From Chlorophyllum brunneum (Eukaryota > Basidiomycota > Agaricomycetes > Agaricales > Agaricaceae), in contig OY756146.1 of NCBI GenBank assembly GCA_963576785.1, positions 372,001-436,000 on the forward strand: DNA of 64,000 nt. Reading direction: 5' to 3'. Position 1 is the first letter of the stretch. Each line of letters opens with the position of its first letter. A program made the position numbers and the translations under genes. Under the pieces are notes generated by a model. That model saw only the letters and a list, made by a program, of their open reading frames with translations, searched no databases and was not told the origin of the DNA. Below, one piece after another: positions 22,198 through 35,231 of the stretch.

Positions 22198-23607
22198 TCA
22201 TTTAGATAGCCCTAAGTCCACAACTCTGCTATATTGGCTAAGTCCCCACTGCCACCGCATGACCTTTTTCCTTTGCATTTCATAAAAGCCCTCAAGGTTG
22301 GCAGCCTCAAACTGTGATTTGGTGTGCAAGCTGTTCTCAACAAAATGGAAAAGCCCCTTGGGTGAATAAAATGTGAGTGATGCCTGTGTGTCATTTTGCT
22401 CGACCGGAACATTGCTGTGCATTATCACAGCAGATGCAACAAGGATCATCGACACAGCTGGAAACTCAATCACTAGGCGGGGCTTATGCAACATGAGATG
22501 TCCACCTCATTCAGGGTTAAAATTACCCAGGACCACAATTGCACACCAGCCAAATGCCATATTCATACTGTCACAATGAGGAACTGTGAATGCATTTGGG
22601 CCATAGTTGGATGAGGAGCAGGCAAAAACACTGTGATCAGAGATATGCTGGAGATCCTTGAATCGTGGATCTGCCACAAGGCGGTCCATTGTGCTCTTGT
22701 AGTAGTTGTGCAGGTGGGGTGCCCACTTTCGGAATTCACCTGTGCGTAAATTGGGTCAGAGTGCATCGGCAATGCAAAGGTAATGGACTTACTATCACTG
22801 AATCCCATAATATGTCTGCCAGCCTGAGATGTGAATAAATCCCAGGAGATCTGACCAATGTCCAGATCTATATGTAAGTTCCTGGTGAGTTGCATACCTT
22901 GGGAGTAAGTGATTCCTATATCCGCAGTACGATATTGTTCTCGATGATGGAATCGTAATTTGTTTGGGAATTTCACATCATCCACACGATCCATCATAGT
23001 ATGGTATACTTCGTGGCAGTACTGCATGTAACTGTCATCCTGGGAACGCCCAGCCAAAACTCCTATGACCTTCCTCTGGTCGTCTAGTAATGGAATAGGA
23101 GTCTGTCCTGTTTAAGGATGAACGAAGGTAGATACATACGAAATGCATTCACTCACCATTCCACTTAACTAGCCTGTAGCCTTGGTCAAGGTGGTGGCAA
23201 AGGGACAGGTGCTCATACATAGACACAGCTTGATGTATGGTGTAGTAACTGCCTCGCTGGACTTGCTGAGTTGCAAGCTCAATGCCCATTTCAAGGGTCG
23301 CACTCACCCCTGCGATAGAGGGAAGAGTGTTGTCTGACCCTAGACTTGACAAGGTGCCTATGCATGCTTGAGCCTCCTTCTTGCATTCCATATATTGACA
23401 ATGTGAGCCTGCATTTTTACGGGGCCGTGGGCCACATAGGTTGTCATTTTGCGGTGATTGGTCGTCGTGAGCCACTTTGATGGTTGAGTCGGCCATGTAT
23501 TCTGTCCCAACATTGCAATGAGAGCATTTGAGCCCTCGAAGGGTATCCTGAGCGTCTATATCCCTATACACTTCCTCAGTCTCGAGTGCTTGCATTACAA
23601 GCTCCAC
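22198..23607 (-). pseudogene. TET/JBP-family 2OG-Fe(II) dioxygenase, nonsense-mutated cargo
   Basis: The minus strand carries the pattern of basidiomycete TET/JBP-like oxygenases, which use 2-oxoglutarate and Fe(II) and are thought to oxidise 5-methylcytosine. Visible in order: RLVKWNGE, VLAGRSQDD, FACSSSNYGPNAFTVPHCDS with the HxD iron ligands (HCD), FGWCAIVVLGNFNPE, RLVIEFPAVSMILVASAV, the distal His in MHSNVPV, then LTFYSPKGLFHFVENS and a C-terminal MQRKKVMRWQWGLSQYS. TGA 22509-22507 interrupts between FNPE and GGHL. The position that in relatives holds an Arg before SxTQY (2-oxoglutarate carboxylate) reads TQASLTFY, so the Arg appears lost. The N-terminal exons (beyond 23607) are uncertain. 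The gene converges on the transposase with 49 bp between stops. Confidence 0.7.
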
Positions 23608-24608
23608 TAGCTGAGGTGCATTGAAGCAATGAATGGAACTGACCCCTGTGTATTCACGGCCAGACCAAGTTTACATAAAATTGAAGAGAGCATTAGTATT
23701 GCGCGGCCTGTTCAATGAGTTAGACATACCTTTCTGATCTCATACTTGACCAAATCCGAGCCAGCCGACATTGAGATTCTAGCCAACACCTGAACTCCAC
23801 CATCTCACTGATTGGGTCTGTGGCAGCAGTCGTAGGTCAGTTTGACAGTGTCATCGGAGGTGTTTGGTTGGAATGTTCATACATATGACTTCAATGCACC
23901 AAGTATTACGTGGACTTGGACCCTGGTCATTGTGTTGGGAATTGGCTACCCTATGTTCAGATACTGCAACAGAGCAAACAAGTGCATGATAGGGAATATG
24001 TGGACACTGGGAAGCCCAGCATGGGCGTAAGCATGTGAAGCAGAGGTATGTACAGTGGACAGCGTGAAGAGTGTGAGTGCCAGAGGAACCCTAGCAGCTC
24101 ATGTATGTACAGTGGACAGTGTTAAGTGTGGGCACTGGGAGGCCCAGTGTGCAACAGATGGATTGTGTGTGGACACTGGGAGGCCCAGTGTGAGATTAAG
24201 AAAGTGCTGGAAAATCCAGCACGTCTGGTTGAAGGCCTTCGACATGGTGAGTGAGTTCAAGAGAAAAATAGCAGAGAGAAGGGGTATGATATAAATGTTG
24301 TCAAGTTTGATTGGATCAACCTTGTCCATTACGTCTTCCAACCTTTTGTCTCCCAACCACTACTACCTCTCGACTACCTGTAGTGTCTGCCACTACTTTC
24401 AGGGATCACCTGAAATAGTGGTCATTGTCCAATTTTCTCTTTACGTCTTCCAACCACCTCTTAGCCTTCGATCGTCTCGTTCCTACGGGTCTACTACTAC
24501 TTTCAGAGTTCTCCTGAAACAGTATATTTGACCTAACCACAGCAGAGCTTCCTGGGTGTCCCGGGAACTTACACACTCTAAATCAGTTCAACTCTGGTAG
24601 TAGCAGGC
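23608..24608. other. Gap between the dioxygenase and the unknown protein: possible 5' exons, then degenerate repeats
   Basis: 23608-23850 may hold early exons of the minus-strand dioxygenase, but I cannot place them. 23998-24195 is a short-repeat tract (listed separately). 24320-24530 has two degenerate copies of an about 110-bp unit; each includes cgtcttccaacc and a ctactttcag-n8-cctgaaa core. Confidence 0.45.
23998..24195 (+). repeat. Minisatellite-like tract
   Basis: Two motifs alternate: gacactgggaggcccagtgt (23 bp class, at about 24000 degenerate, 24130 and 24172) and atgtacagtggacagygt (24048 and 24104). The first is itself palindromic (cactgggaggcccagtg), so each unit can form a hairpin. 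Confidence 0.6.
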
Positions 24609-26930
24609 ATGCTCGGCAAGGCTTGGATACTTGACGGTGTTATCTATTTCTCTCCAAACAGTGAGAGGAAACCACCTGTTCCACTAGGGCTAGACCCAAC
24701 TTGTATCAGACAGTTTGGTACAACTACTGCGGATGATTTCCAGGAGCCCAATTGGTGGTTTGGTTCCACGGAATGGCTCGTGTTTGTACCCAAACTGGTC
24801 TGTTGGAATGGTGCCTTATTGGAGGACCTTGCCATGACCCCCAGGTCCATTCCTGTGGGCAATGACCACAAGTTTACACTGCAAAAAGCACTCTCTGCAC
24901 AGTGGCTAGTAGTCAACAAACTCCTTTAGGAAGTAGCGGACATATTGGGACAGAAGAATAACTTGAGCTATATACGTCCTTACCAGCCATACATGTGGGA
25001 TTATGTGAAAGACCATGATATGGAAGAACTGTCATTGTACCACACATGACATGGTCAAGACTGGTTCTCCATGTGGATCGGTTTGTTGTTCTGGATGACC
25101 ACAAAGGTTCCTGATGACCCTAAGCATGTCAATGGGTTGTCTCCTCCGAGTTGGTTTGTGCAATTGGTGCAATGGCGGAGCGGGATGACATTGTGGGACA
25201 ATTTCAGGATGGCCCCATTGCTCCAGCTGATCTGGGATGTGGACCGAGTGGGAGTTTACCTCCACAATCCCGACAATCAGCCCACACAACCCCCTGCAAC
25301 ATGGTTCACACAGTTGGGTGTACCCATTTGGTACTGTTGGGGACCCAGAGAAGTGTTGCAATCCCATGAAAGCCAACTATTCAATTTGGTAACTCCTTCG
25401 CCAGAGATTCTTCAGGGGGCCACCACCTAGATCTCCCCTACAGTGCCCCAGACCCATGTTGCTTCCTCACTTGCAGGCAGCTCCCAGTTGGCAGCGACTC
25501 CTGTTGCTGATTTCATGTGGGATTCCTATCATGACAATGGCAAACTTCCCTTTGCACCCACCAGCCCTCCTTCCTTCAATGAAGAGATCATACCATATCA
25601 AACACATGCCACCTCCACCAAAAATGTCAACCCAGACACGGCACCCACGGGTCCTAGTGTCTATCTTTCGAAGTGCGGGAATTTTTGTGTGCACAATCCA
25701 TCAGGACGCACTGTGTTGGATGCATAGTCTGCACAGCATGAGGCTATTCATACTAAGCGTAAACTGAAAGAAACACCACTGGAACAACAGAGACGAGAAA
25801 ATCACGAGGGTATCAAGCCCATGAAATCTGCCATCATATACGTATGGGAATGGGACTTTGATGACCCATCAAAATTTATTCAGAGGTCTGTCCAGAAAGC
25901 CGATCACGAAGAGACACTCGGAGAATATAGTTCCAAGCAGAAACAATACGATTCCTTCTGCAATGAATGGAACTGTTGTGAAGCATGGGATGAGGATCCT
26001 GACTCCTCTGATGACAAAGATGTGGATGAAAGTCCTGCTAGCAGACACCCATCTCCATCTCCTCATCCCTCCCTCCATGCTGGGCTGAGCCATTCAGTGA
26101 CCGTGGAAAGAGCAGTGAACACAAGACATTCCCAATCCTCAGGACATTTGTATGCTACTGTTTTGGGAGAACTTGACAAGGTGAAGTATGAGGTACTAGA
26201 AATTCTGAAGAATTTCTATGGTTTTGTTGCCTCAGAGAATGAGTATACCCTGCCAGCTGGGGATGACATGCTCAACCTCAGTGGCATCAAATCTGTTCTA
26301 GCAGTCCTGGGGATAACTGCCGTCAAGAGTAACAACCCTTTCTGGGGAACACCACTGGGAAAGTTGTGCATGGCTTTTGGTGTATGCCTGTCAGACAAGG
26401 AAGGCAGGAAACTGCCAGCAGCTCTGTGGGATCTTTCAACAAGAAGTGCCTCTCCACTACAATTTGTGTCATGCCTCAGAAGGATATGTCTGGTCCAAAA
26501 TGGAGGTTGCACGCTATACATGTTCGATTTTGGTCAATTGGCTACTGTACCTTGGAATGTCGCTGTGTACATGGCATCGACTGCATTGATGGTTTGTTAG
26601 TTACATGATGAGTTGACGGACAGAGATTTAGTGATGGAGCTTGTGCAGTGTGGGGTACCATTTCGTATGTTGCAGAGGAAAGATACACTAGAAGTTGTGG
26701 AAGACAGCTTGGAATGCTCAGTGGTCCCAATGCAATTGTGGAGATCGGACGACGGCTAGGTCTTCAAATGGCTATCCGTCCCCCTCCTCCCACTAGCCCT
26801 ATTTGTACACAACATTCTGCTCGTCCGATGAAGGAAAATAGGCCGAGGACTCAATGGCCGATACGTTTTGAATGCCAGCAAGATGGGCATCAATTCTCGC
26901 AGACTCAAAAAGGGCAAAGGCCTTTGGGCC
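24609..26930 (+). pseudogene. Large Agaricomycete multi-copy protein of unknown function, decayed
   Basis: From ATG 24609 the frame reads MLGKAWILDGVIYFSPNSE, LDPTCIRQFGTTTADDFQ, EPNWWFGSTEWLVFVPKL and FTLQKALSAQW, then (other exons) GLSPPSWFVQLVQW and PIWYCWGPREVL. Past the middle come KETPLEQQRRENHEG, VWEWDFDDPSKFIQ and SSKQKQYDSFCNEWNCCEA, then an acidic and Ser/Pro-rich stretch. The C-terminal part near 26600-26760 has ELVQCGVPFRML. I recognise the pattern as a repeated, unnamed protein family in mushroom genomes, but not a function; no catalytic motif is evident. In-frame stops occur at about 25047 (TGA), 25428 (TAG) and 25725 (TAG), consistent with C-to-T decay. It is part of the 13-kb core element. 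Confidence 0.55.
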
Positions 26931-27558
26931 TAACTGCCTCACTCTCTACCCCGACATTGCTCTCCATTCGCTGCGCTGGCCAGTACCCTCTCAATAAAAC
27001 GATTTCATTCAAATCCCTGAACACGTAGGAACGGTTGTTACTAAAAGTATGAAAATTTTCAATCCCTTATGTACCCTTTCATTCAATCCATATAATATCT
27101 CCATAATCCCTAATTCGGACTGTTTCGGACTCTACTTTTCTATTCAAATTATTTCTACAGTGCATACAAACTATGTACAAGGTTTCCGTAGTATAGGTTT
27201 GGATTTTCGTATAAATACAAATGTACTTTGTCTACGAAAATCAGTGAAAAAGTATCCAGTTATTCCTATCTCTCTTCTCTGCCTCCCAGAGGCTCGTAAA
27301 CGTCTCGCTTCGACAAACCGCCCCTTTCCTTTACCTTTGTGTGTTCCTAGACACATTCCCTTTCACCTCTACTCCCCTTGGGTCAAAGCCCCAACATCAG
27401 ACGGATGCTGACGTGCTCGCAAACATAACGAGACAACGTCTCTTCATGATTTTATGATCATACATTCTCAGCCACCAATCATGAGTGGTGGATGAAGCAA
27501 TGTCAAGTAATCATGGGATGCAAGAGCCGCCTTACTGCGTGGTGGTTATCTTTGGCAG
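26931..27558. other. Non-coding stretch within the core transposon
   Basis: I see no supported gene. 27040-27400 is pyrimidine-rich with an open frame lacking any recognisable feature. An acceptor (tttggcag, to 27558) marks the start of the next exon remnant. Confidence 0.4.
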
Positions 27559-27874
27559 ATCGCACTGGAATTCATTGGCATGAGCAAAGCATTGAAGGGT
27601 CTGTCGGGGATTCACACAAAAGCGGAGCATAATTTTGTGGTCGCCGACATGTGTGGTGTTGAGTACATCGACGACAAGCTGACCAAGGATGAGTCAGACA
27701 TGTTTTGTGGTATTTACCAAAGTTATACAGGTACATGCTTTGAGTAGTGGAGGGCTCTTGTTCTGACATGTTGATATCTTGCAGGTGTGGGTTTCAATAT
27801 CACTAAACAGTCCTGGTATCCCCTAGCCTCAACTTTTGAGGGCAGCGGCAACGATCAGGGTAGATGGACCCCTC

Positions 27875-28445
27875 TGTTGAGGAAACGACCGTAACGAGTT
27901 GTTTGCTGGGAGCAGCAGTAAACGCAGTGGGAGAGAACGTAGGGTCTACTCACCGAGATAATAAGCTTCTATCTGATACCTGTAGAAAGGTAATTCGGAT
28001 AGACAGATATTATTGATGAAGCGGTTAACGTCAGAGGAGTAGAGGTCAAAGTCGATTAAATCGATTGAGGTGTTGTACTCAAAGAGATGGGCAATGATGA
28101 AGAAGTTGTTCGATTGAACAAGATGCAGAACTAGGTCTGCTACATGGGGTTTATATACATATTGTAACATGTGCGAGTCATACTACATAAAATACTAGTA
28201 TTGCATGGATTGTTCCTTATGGCTCCCTTTAACTGCGGCGTAGTGCCTGCGGAGTACTGCGGAACGTAGTATCTAGTTATTGGTACTATGTAGAATAATC
28301 TATCAAGTACTTATGACTCTCATCGTATACAGAGCAACTCATAGGAAGTTACTACGGAATGAAGTTACTGGAAAGTAACGGATCAGTCTATTATTATCAT
28401 AATGACTTCATAGTCTATTTCTAGAATATGTCCGAAACTTCAACA
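27875..28445 (-). repeat. 3' LTR of Copia copy 2
   Basis: 571 bp on the left side of the minus-strand element, bounded by TGTTGAGG and TTCAACA as read on plus, followed by the purine tract (ctcctccttg on plus). Confidence 0.92.
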
Positions 28446-28479
28446 CTCCTCCTTGCTCTGTATTGATATAGAGTTTTAA

Positions 28480-31400
28480 TCACTCAAACGTCAAGCCAAG
28501 GCGAGGTCGGAATAGATTGAATTTAATTTTGTCTAAATTCTTTGTGAGAATATCGGCAGGATTTTCAGTGCCTTTCACAGAGAATATTTCAATCTTTCCA
28601 TCTTCTACCAAATCACGGATGTAATGGTATTTGACGTCAACGTGTTTTGATCGTTTTTCTGTTACTGGATTCTTGGCCCAAAATATTGAACCCTCATTAT
28701 CACCGAAGAGATAAGGGGCCAATGATTGGATACCAATTTCTTCCAACAAATTGACAGTCCAAACGAGTTGTCGACTGCAATCTGACAAAGCCATATACTC
28801 TGCTTCGGTGGAAGATAATACAACAGTTTTCTGTTTCCTACTTAACCAAGCGATAGCTCCGCTGGCTAATAAACAGAAATATCCAGTTACAGATTTACGA
28901 CTAATTGGATCACCAGCCCAATCAGAGTCAGAAAAGGCATTCAGGCCTTGCATAGAACTTCCATTATAGGTAATTCTATATTTGCGAGTAGCATTAAGAT
29001 ACTTTAGCAAATGTAAGCCTGCATTATAATGCACTTTAGTTGGGTTGGTCATATGTTGTGACAATTTGACAGTGGTGAAAGCTATGTCAGGCCGACTGCC
29101 TATCATCAGATATATAACCGATCCTACTAATTGTTGATACCTCTTTATGAAGTCAGGTGTCGCTTTTGCTGTATTGGATTCGAAGATAAATCCATTTGGT
29201 AATGGTATTTCTTCTTTTCCAATTATGTTAAATCGATCAAGAACTTTTCCTAGATAATCCATTTGGTCTAGGGTGATTGATCGGTTTATAGGATTTCGCG
29301 AAATTTTCATGCCAAGAAACTCTTTGGTTGGACCAAGGTCTTAGCATTCCCATTTCTTCATAAAGAATGCTTGCTTCTCATGTAGAAGTCTAGAGCCTCT
29401 AATTCCGATGAACATTGAGTCATCTACATAGACCAGAGCTATAATAAGCTCTTTGGTTTAAGGGTCATAGTAATAATAGACTCCAGCATCTAGTTTGGAT
29501 CGGACAAATCCTAAGTCAGTCATTGACTTAGTCAATTCCTTCCACCATTGTCGTCCAGATTGCTTTAATCCATAAATGGCTCGGTTTAATTTCCAAACCA
29601 AATTACCACGACCTGTATTGAAACCTTCTGGAAGTTCCATATAGAGTTCTTCATCCAGTTTTCCGTAGAGATAAGCAGTTTTAACATCTAAACTGAGCAT
29701 CTCCCAATCATTGAGGGCAGCGACTGCAAATATGAGTCGTGCTGTCTCATAACGGACTACTGGTGAAAATAGTTCATCGTAATCGATTCCCTCTATCTGA
29801 GAGAATCCTTTTGCTACTAGTCAAGCATGGTATCGACCGTCTGGTTTGGGTGTGAAGACCCATCTATTTTTGACAGCTTTTCTTCCAGGCGGAAGTTTAG
29901 CTAAGTCATAAACATGTCTTTCTTTGAGTGAATTTAACTCTTCTAAGCACACTTTCCACCATTTAGATTTATCTTCTGATGGTAGTCGATTTAGATCCTT
30001 GAAAGAAATAGGAACTAATGGTGATTCGACTTTTTGAGCACACAGATAATCGATCATCCCTACTCCTCCTTCTCTGCATAAGTCTTCTAATGTAGAAGCT
30101 TCATGCTGAGAATGTCTATCAATTATTCCAGGTTTGGAAGCCTCTGATCGAATTTGTCTAACAAGTCTACCTGTAGAACTTGTTAATTTTGGCTTAGGAG
30201 GTTGGAACATCTCATAGTCCTGGAGTATTTTGGTTGGATGCTTTGTAGAACCATAGAAGTTTCCTGGACGTTCAGGTACTTTTCTGGTTCTTTGTGGTCT
30301 CTGAGGTATTTCAGGAACTGGTATTTGATCCAAGTGACCTCGTGGTACAGAAGGACCAGCATCCCGATCATCTTCGACAGGTGAATAGGGTATGAATGGT
30401 TGTACATCTGGATCATTTCTTTGAGAAGGCGGATGGTTCGGACCTTCAGGGTGATTAGGTGGATCAGCATATGATAATCCATCACTATCATCGTCTTCTG
30501 GTGTTTGTGCTTCTCTTGGTGGGAAGAGAATGTTGCACAATACCATCCCACTCCTCCTGAATATCGGTATCGATATTCGGTGCTTTTCCCTTTCCTTTAT
30601 TCTTTTTAGGTTCAGGGAAAGGAGTTGGAATTCATCCATGTACAGATCTATAAGTTCTTTCTTCCGGAGAACTTCCGGTAGAAGTTCGGGGAATAGGGCT
30701 TGGTGGTTTATCAATAGGTAAACCAGTAGATGGATTTGGAGCATGGAAGACCATAACTTCCGAAGGTGTACTTCGAGAAGTAGAAGATGATGGTTGGTTC
30801 ATCCGTTCTTCTCGCTTCTTCCCAACACATTTAGGGAAGTGTTCTTCGCTGAATACGGCTGTTGGAGATGTATAGATTACATTTCCATTTAGGTGCCTCA
30901 TGAAACGATAATTTTTCCTATCTGATGTCCAACCAAGGAAAATCATGAGTTCTGACTTTGCTGTCAGTTTATTGTCTCTTATCTCTTTTGGGAGAAAGAC
31001 ATAAGCACCGCAGCCAAAGACTCTCTCTTTAGAGATGTCTGGAATCTTCTGATTCAACACTTCATAAGGTGTTTTCCACATGAACCGTGATACCAGTGTT
31101 TTATTATAGATATGTATCGCATGATCTATAGAAAACTCCCACCAACCATCAAGAATACAAGCATGATGCCGCATGGCTTCTGCTTTATCCATTAGAGTTC
31201 GGTTTAAGCGTTCCGCTCGACCATTTTGTTGGTGTATGTGCGGTGCACTGGTCTCATGTATAATCCCTAATGAGCGCAAATGAGATTGCAACTCGTCAGT
31301 TGCATACTCTCCTCCTCTATCAGTGCAGAGATATTTTAATTTAGTCTCGTATTGAGTCTGAATTAAGGCAATGAAATTTTTCATTTCTTCTGCTGCTTCT

Positions 31401-34400
31401 GATTTCTTATGGAGGAAGCGAATCCATCCATGAGAGGAAAAGTCATCCATTATGGTCATGACCCATTTAAATTTATGGTAAGAAAGAATCGGAAGTTCAA
31501 CTAAATCCGAGTGAATTCTTTCGAATGGATGCTTTGCATGTGTAGGGTTCTCTCTAAAGGGTTTCTGGTGCATCTTTCCCTTGGCACAACCGTCACAGTC
31601 TGGTTTTTGCTCGGGAATTTGTACCGGAGTAAACCCAATCGTATTTTTCTTAAAGTGATTGAGGATACGATTAGAGGGATGTCCTAATCTCACATGTACA
31701 ACTTTGTAGCCAACGATCGGATCCACAGTCATAGCTGCTTGTTCCGAATGTACAATTTTTGTGTTAACAAAATGTAAAGTAGTATTACGACTTGCTGAAA
31801 GATATGCTTGAAGAATAGCATTTCCTTCGCTATCAACTACTACTGATTTGTTGGCATCTGTTCTAACAGTTTTGCCATCCTGACATAACTGTCCCACTGA
31901 CATTAGTCGTTCAGAGGTTCCTTTTAGAAGGAAGACTGGATATATTAATATCTGTGTTGGTTGAATGCTGTCAGTCTTCCCGTTATAGACTCTATGCTTA
32001 AGCATAACTGCGCCAAGACCAACCGCATTAAGATAGGGACCTTGTGCTCCTACAGTCTTAATTGGGATCGAAACTTCGAGTTCTTCGAAGTTGATGAAGT
32101 CTTCCGCATAAGGGGTATAATGACATGATGCCCCTGAGTCTAATAACCATACGTCACTATATTCTTCTAGTGGCGTTATGATTTGATCATTGCTTAGCGA
32201 TCGAGATCTAAATTGATCCGGTACTCTTAAATACTGATCGGGCATGCGCGTGGAGAAACAAGAAAATTGAGAAGTGTTAAAACACTTCTCATTTATCGAT
32301 TCGCACAAAGAAAATACATAATTATGGGATCCTAAAGATCCCGATTGCGTATTTACATACCCGGCCCCCGACGTCCTTTCCCCTTGCCCTTGCCCTTCTT
32401 TTTGCGAAGACGGCCGGTCGGCATATTGGTGACAGGACTGTATATCAGGGTTAGTAAGAGTATCTGAGATCGAATTGATCACATACCCAGCTCCTCCCTT
32501 CTTCTTGAAGTCGCTCCCGTAGTCGGTCGACGAAAGTCCGAGTGACACCTCAGATTGAGGTGCCAAAGCAAAGGGTTTGGACTTCAGAGACTTTGGGAGA
32601 GGCCCAGAAGAGGGTCCTGTGACATTCGCAGGGTTCCTGGGGTCGCGGATGTCGTAGGCAACATCCTGAGCCAGCGCCATGAGGTCATTGACCTCCTTCT
32701 CGCTCTCAAGCCGTTTGAAGGCTTCATCTACCAACACTGTAAGTGTGGCAGGTCGCCTGTCAGCGGTCTTGTTCTTCTGAGTAAGAGAGTATCTCTTACT
32801 CTGGAATCGCTCCGTTGGAGGGGAGGCCCGAGGAAGAGGAGGGAATTCCTCTTCGTAGGTCCTGACGGCCGGAGCTACTATTTCCTCCGGAGGAGGAAGG
32901 TAGTACGGCCGAACCTCTCCGGGTTCAAGCGAGTCGCCCCAGGCGACAGAGTCCATGCTTGGGATCTTTACCACATGATGCATAACCAAATTGAGTTTAT
33001 TCCCAAATTTGGGAGAAATCAATAAGGTGTAAGGTGAATCATGAGGTAAAAGAAAAGCGAAACGGACGCGGGTCACGTTAATATTGGGGTTACTATTTTT
33101 AGTGAACCATTTACTTACCCTCGTGTGTCCCTCACAGGTACAACCTGGGGGGTGACCAGAAGGAACTGAAGGTGCACCGGGTGGTGTCACCGATCGTCCT
33201 TGTTGGGCGCGGGGGTAAGAGACCTCGTGCATTCGTCGATCATAACGATCGAGAGCACGTTTCTTCGCCATTTGCATGGGCGAAGGACCAGTGATGTGGT
33301 CGTGCCAGGTGGTCACCTGTTGGATCCACAGTGAGTTTTCGAGTAAGGCGGTGAAACACAAGTTTCGTGCTTCAGCACGCACCTTTTTCTCGAGCTCAGC
33401 ACGAGCATTCTCTTGTGCCTGCTGGACCTTCTTGGGATTAACCCAAGTAAGAGGTTTTGGTCTTTCACTCACAAGTACACGAGTGGTTGGAGGAGTGGGA
33501 GCGGGAATGGGTCGAGGCGCGTCCATTCGCCTCATCAGGTCGAAGGGGGTCATCCCCGGACCAGTGAAACGATGAACCGCCGGTTCCGTGGCAGCGGCGA
33601 AGCCCGCCATGGCTTCTGCCATGTGGGCCTGGGGTTTACCCTGGCGCTTCTTGGGCTTCTTCTTCTTCTTTTGGACATTAATCCAGGTAGGAGAAGGGGT
33701 AGAAGGCTGAGGGGGCTGCCCACTTGGATTGGCAGGGTGGCAAGGACCTCTTGCAGGCTGGGCCCTGGTATCGCCTCCAGGGTGGAAGCGGTTCCAGGGT
33801 GGTCCAGGGCGAGTCCTGGGGATATTGCCCTGAGAGCGAGCTTGGTAGTTAACGGTGGCTGCAAAAGATGCTTGGGGGTTAGACATGTTAGGTCTTGACC
33901 CTTCATGTCTTGACCACTCAGCATTTATAGCCTGCTGAACTACCTCCCAGGTCATATCTACAACATCGTGATTATTTGCCAATGTTGTTTGAACCACAGC
34001 ATTCCAATCCGGTGGTAATGCGTTCAAAGCAATCATCACGCCAAGAACTTCTGGCAATTTTACTTTAGCTGTTTCTAATTGAGAAGCCATTGTTCTCAAT
34101 TCACCTAGATCCATTGCTGGATCTTGATTCCCTGAAATGCGCTTTCGCAACATTCTTTGGAGAATTGAATACACCGTGGCAGGAGAAGGTGTCCCAAAGC
34201 GTGTTTTCAAATCAGTCCAGAATCCAGGAGCATCATGCCCATGGAGTAACAGGGAATCAGGTAAGGTGCCATTAATAACAGCCAATGCCTGACCTCTCAA
34301 TTGTTCTCTCCTTCTATCTTCCTCCGTTAAAGCAGCAGGATTTTTAGGGGAGAGATCCTGGTCTGTCACAGTCCATCCGGACTGGTCAGAACCAGTGACA

Positions 34401-34501
34401 GAAATGAGGGTTAGGGCATCCTGAAGCCTTCTAGACCAGAATGCATAGTTCTTTGGCCCATTAAGCTTAGGTAAACCAGCGACGATATTATTAGTAGACA
34501 T
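28480..34501 (-). pseudogene. Copia gag-pol polyprotein of copy 2, few disabling changes
   Basis: From ATG 34501 one frame of 1289 codons runs to TGA 30634-30632. Gag (residues 1-220) is followed by a basic KKKKKKPKKRQGK run near residue 280 and a long linker (300-760) with PGCTCEGHTRVSKW; I see no CCHC knuckle. Then come the protease (VWLLDSGASCHYT, about residue 787), CDGCAKGKMHQK, and the integrase core with D (HSDLV), D (CTDRGGEY) and E (QNGRAERLN). The TGA replaces the CGA of copy 1 (VHGRIPT). Downstream there are a 2-nt deletion near 30540, TGA at about 29819, TAA 29458-29460 in the RT and TAA 29343-29341. YVDD is intact at about 29420, and RNase H (SDSDWAGDPISRK, SSTEAEYMALSD) ends at TGA 28482-28480. 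Confidence 0.88.
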
Positions 34502-34660
34502 AATATCTTCGTCGAGTGTATTTCTTTCTAGAAGAAAATTCTCGTATCAGCAATGATCAAATACAAGGATAACTCTGTCAGGTAAAGCCCTATCATCCTA
34601 TCTCGGTTAGAGGGGATGATAATGGTTTAACCATCGGTAAGGCTACCGAGGCCCATAACC

Positions 34661-35231
34661 TGTTGAGGAAACGACCATAACGAGTTGTTTGCTGGGGGCA
34701 GCAGTAAACGCAGTGGGAGAGAACGTAGGGTCTACTCACTGAGATAATAAGCTTCTATCTGATACCTGTAGAAAGGTAATTCGGATAGACAGATATTAGT
34801 AATGAAATGATTGGTGTCAGAGGTAGAGAGGTTAAAGTCAATTAAATCGATTGAGGTGTTGTGCTCAAAGAGATAGGCAATGATGAAGAAGTTGTTCGAT
34901 TGAACAAGATGCAGAACTAGGTCTGCTACATGGGGTTTATATACATATTGTAACATATGTGAGTCATACTACATAAAATACTAGTATTGCATGGATTGTT
35001 CCTTATGACTCCCTTTAACTGTGGCGTAGTGCCTGCGGAGTACTGCGGAACGTAGTATCCAGTCATTGGTACTATGTAGAATAATCTATCAAGTACTTAT
35101 GACTCTCATCGTATGCAGAGCAACTCATAGGAAGTTACTATGGAATGAAGTTACTGGAAAGTAACGGATTAGTCTATTATTATCATAATGACTTCATAGT
35201 CTATTTCTAGAATATGTCCGAAACTTCAACA
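34661..35231 (-). repeat. 5' LTR of Copia copy 2
   Basis: 571 bp; the primer-binding site (GGTTATGGGCC on minus) lies immediately inside at 34660-34650. Confidence 0.92.

Larger units (their letters stand above)
27875..35231 (-). mobile_element. Copia LTR retrotransposon, copy 2 (full length, best preserved)
   Basis: LTRs of 571 bp each (27875-28445 as 3' LTR, 34661-35231 as 5' LTR); target duplication ccctc (27870-27874, 35232-35236). Total 7357 bp. The LTRs agree closely except for a cluster of changes around 28005-28060 against 34795-34850. CpG-containing codons lost in copies 1 and 3 are largely retained here. Confidence 0.92.

Noticed and set aside
17000..27500. KDZ-type transposase with cysteine cluster, expected because of the TET/JBP neighbour
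   Set aside because: I looked for a KDZ domain and CxC cluster on both strands and found none; the only transposase visible is the integrase-type protein.
30632..30634. Programmed stop readthrough in Copia copy 2
   Set aside because: Copy 1 has CGA at this codon, so this TGA is a private C-to-T change and not a conserved signal.
32555..33898. Long plus-strand frames opposite Copia copy 2
   Set aside because: Shadows of the Gag linker on the minus strand; the same antisense frames recur in copies 1 and 3 only because the sense sequence is homologous.
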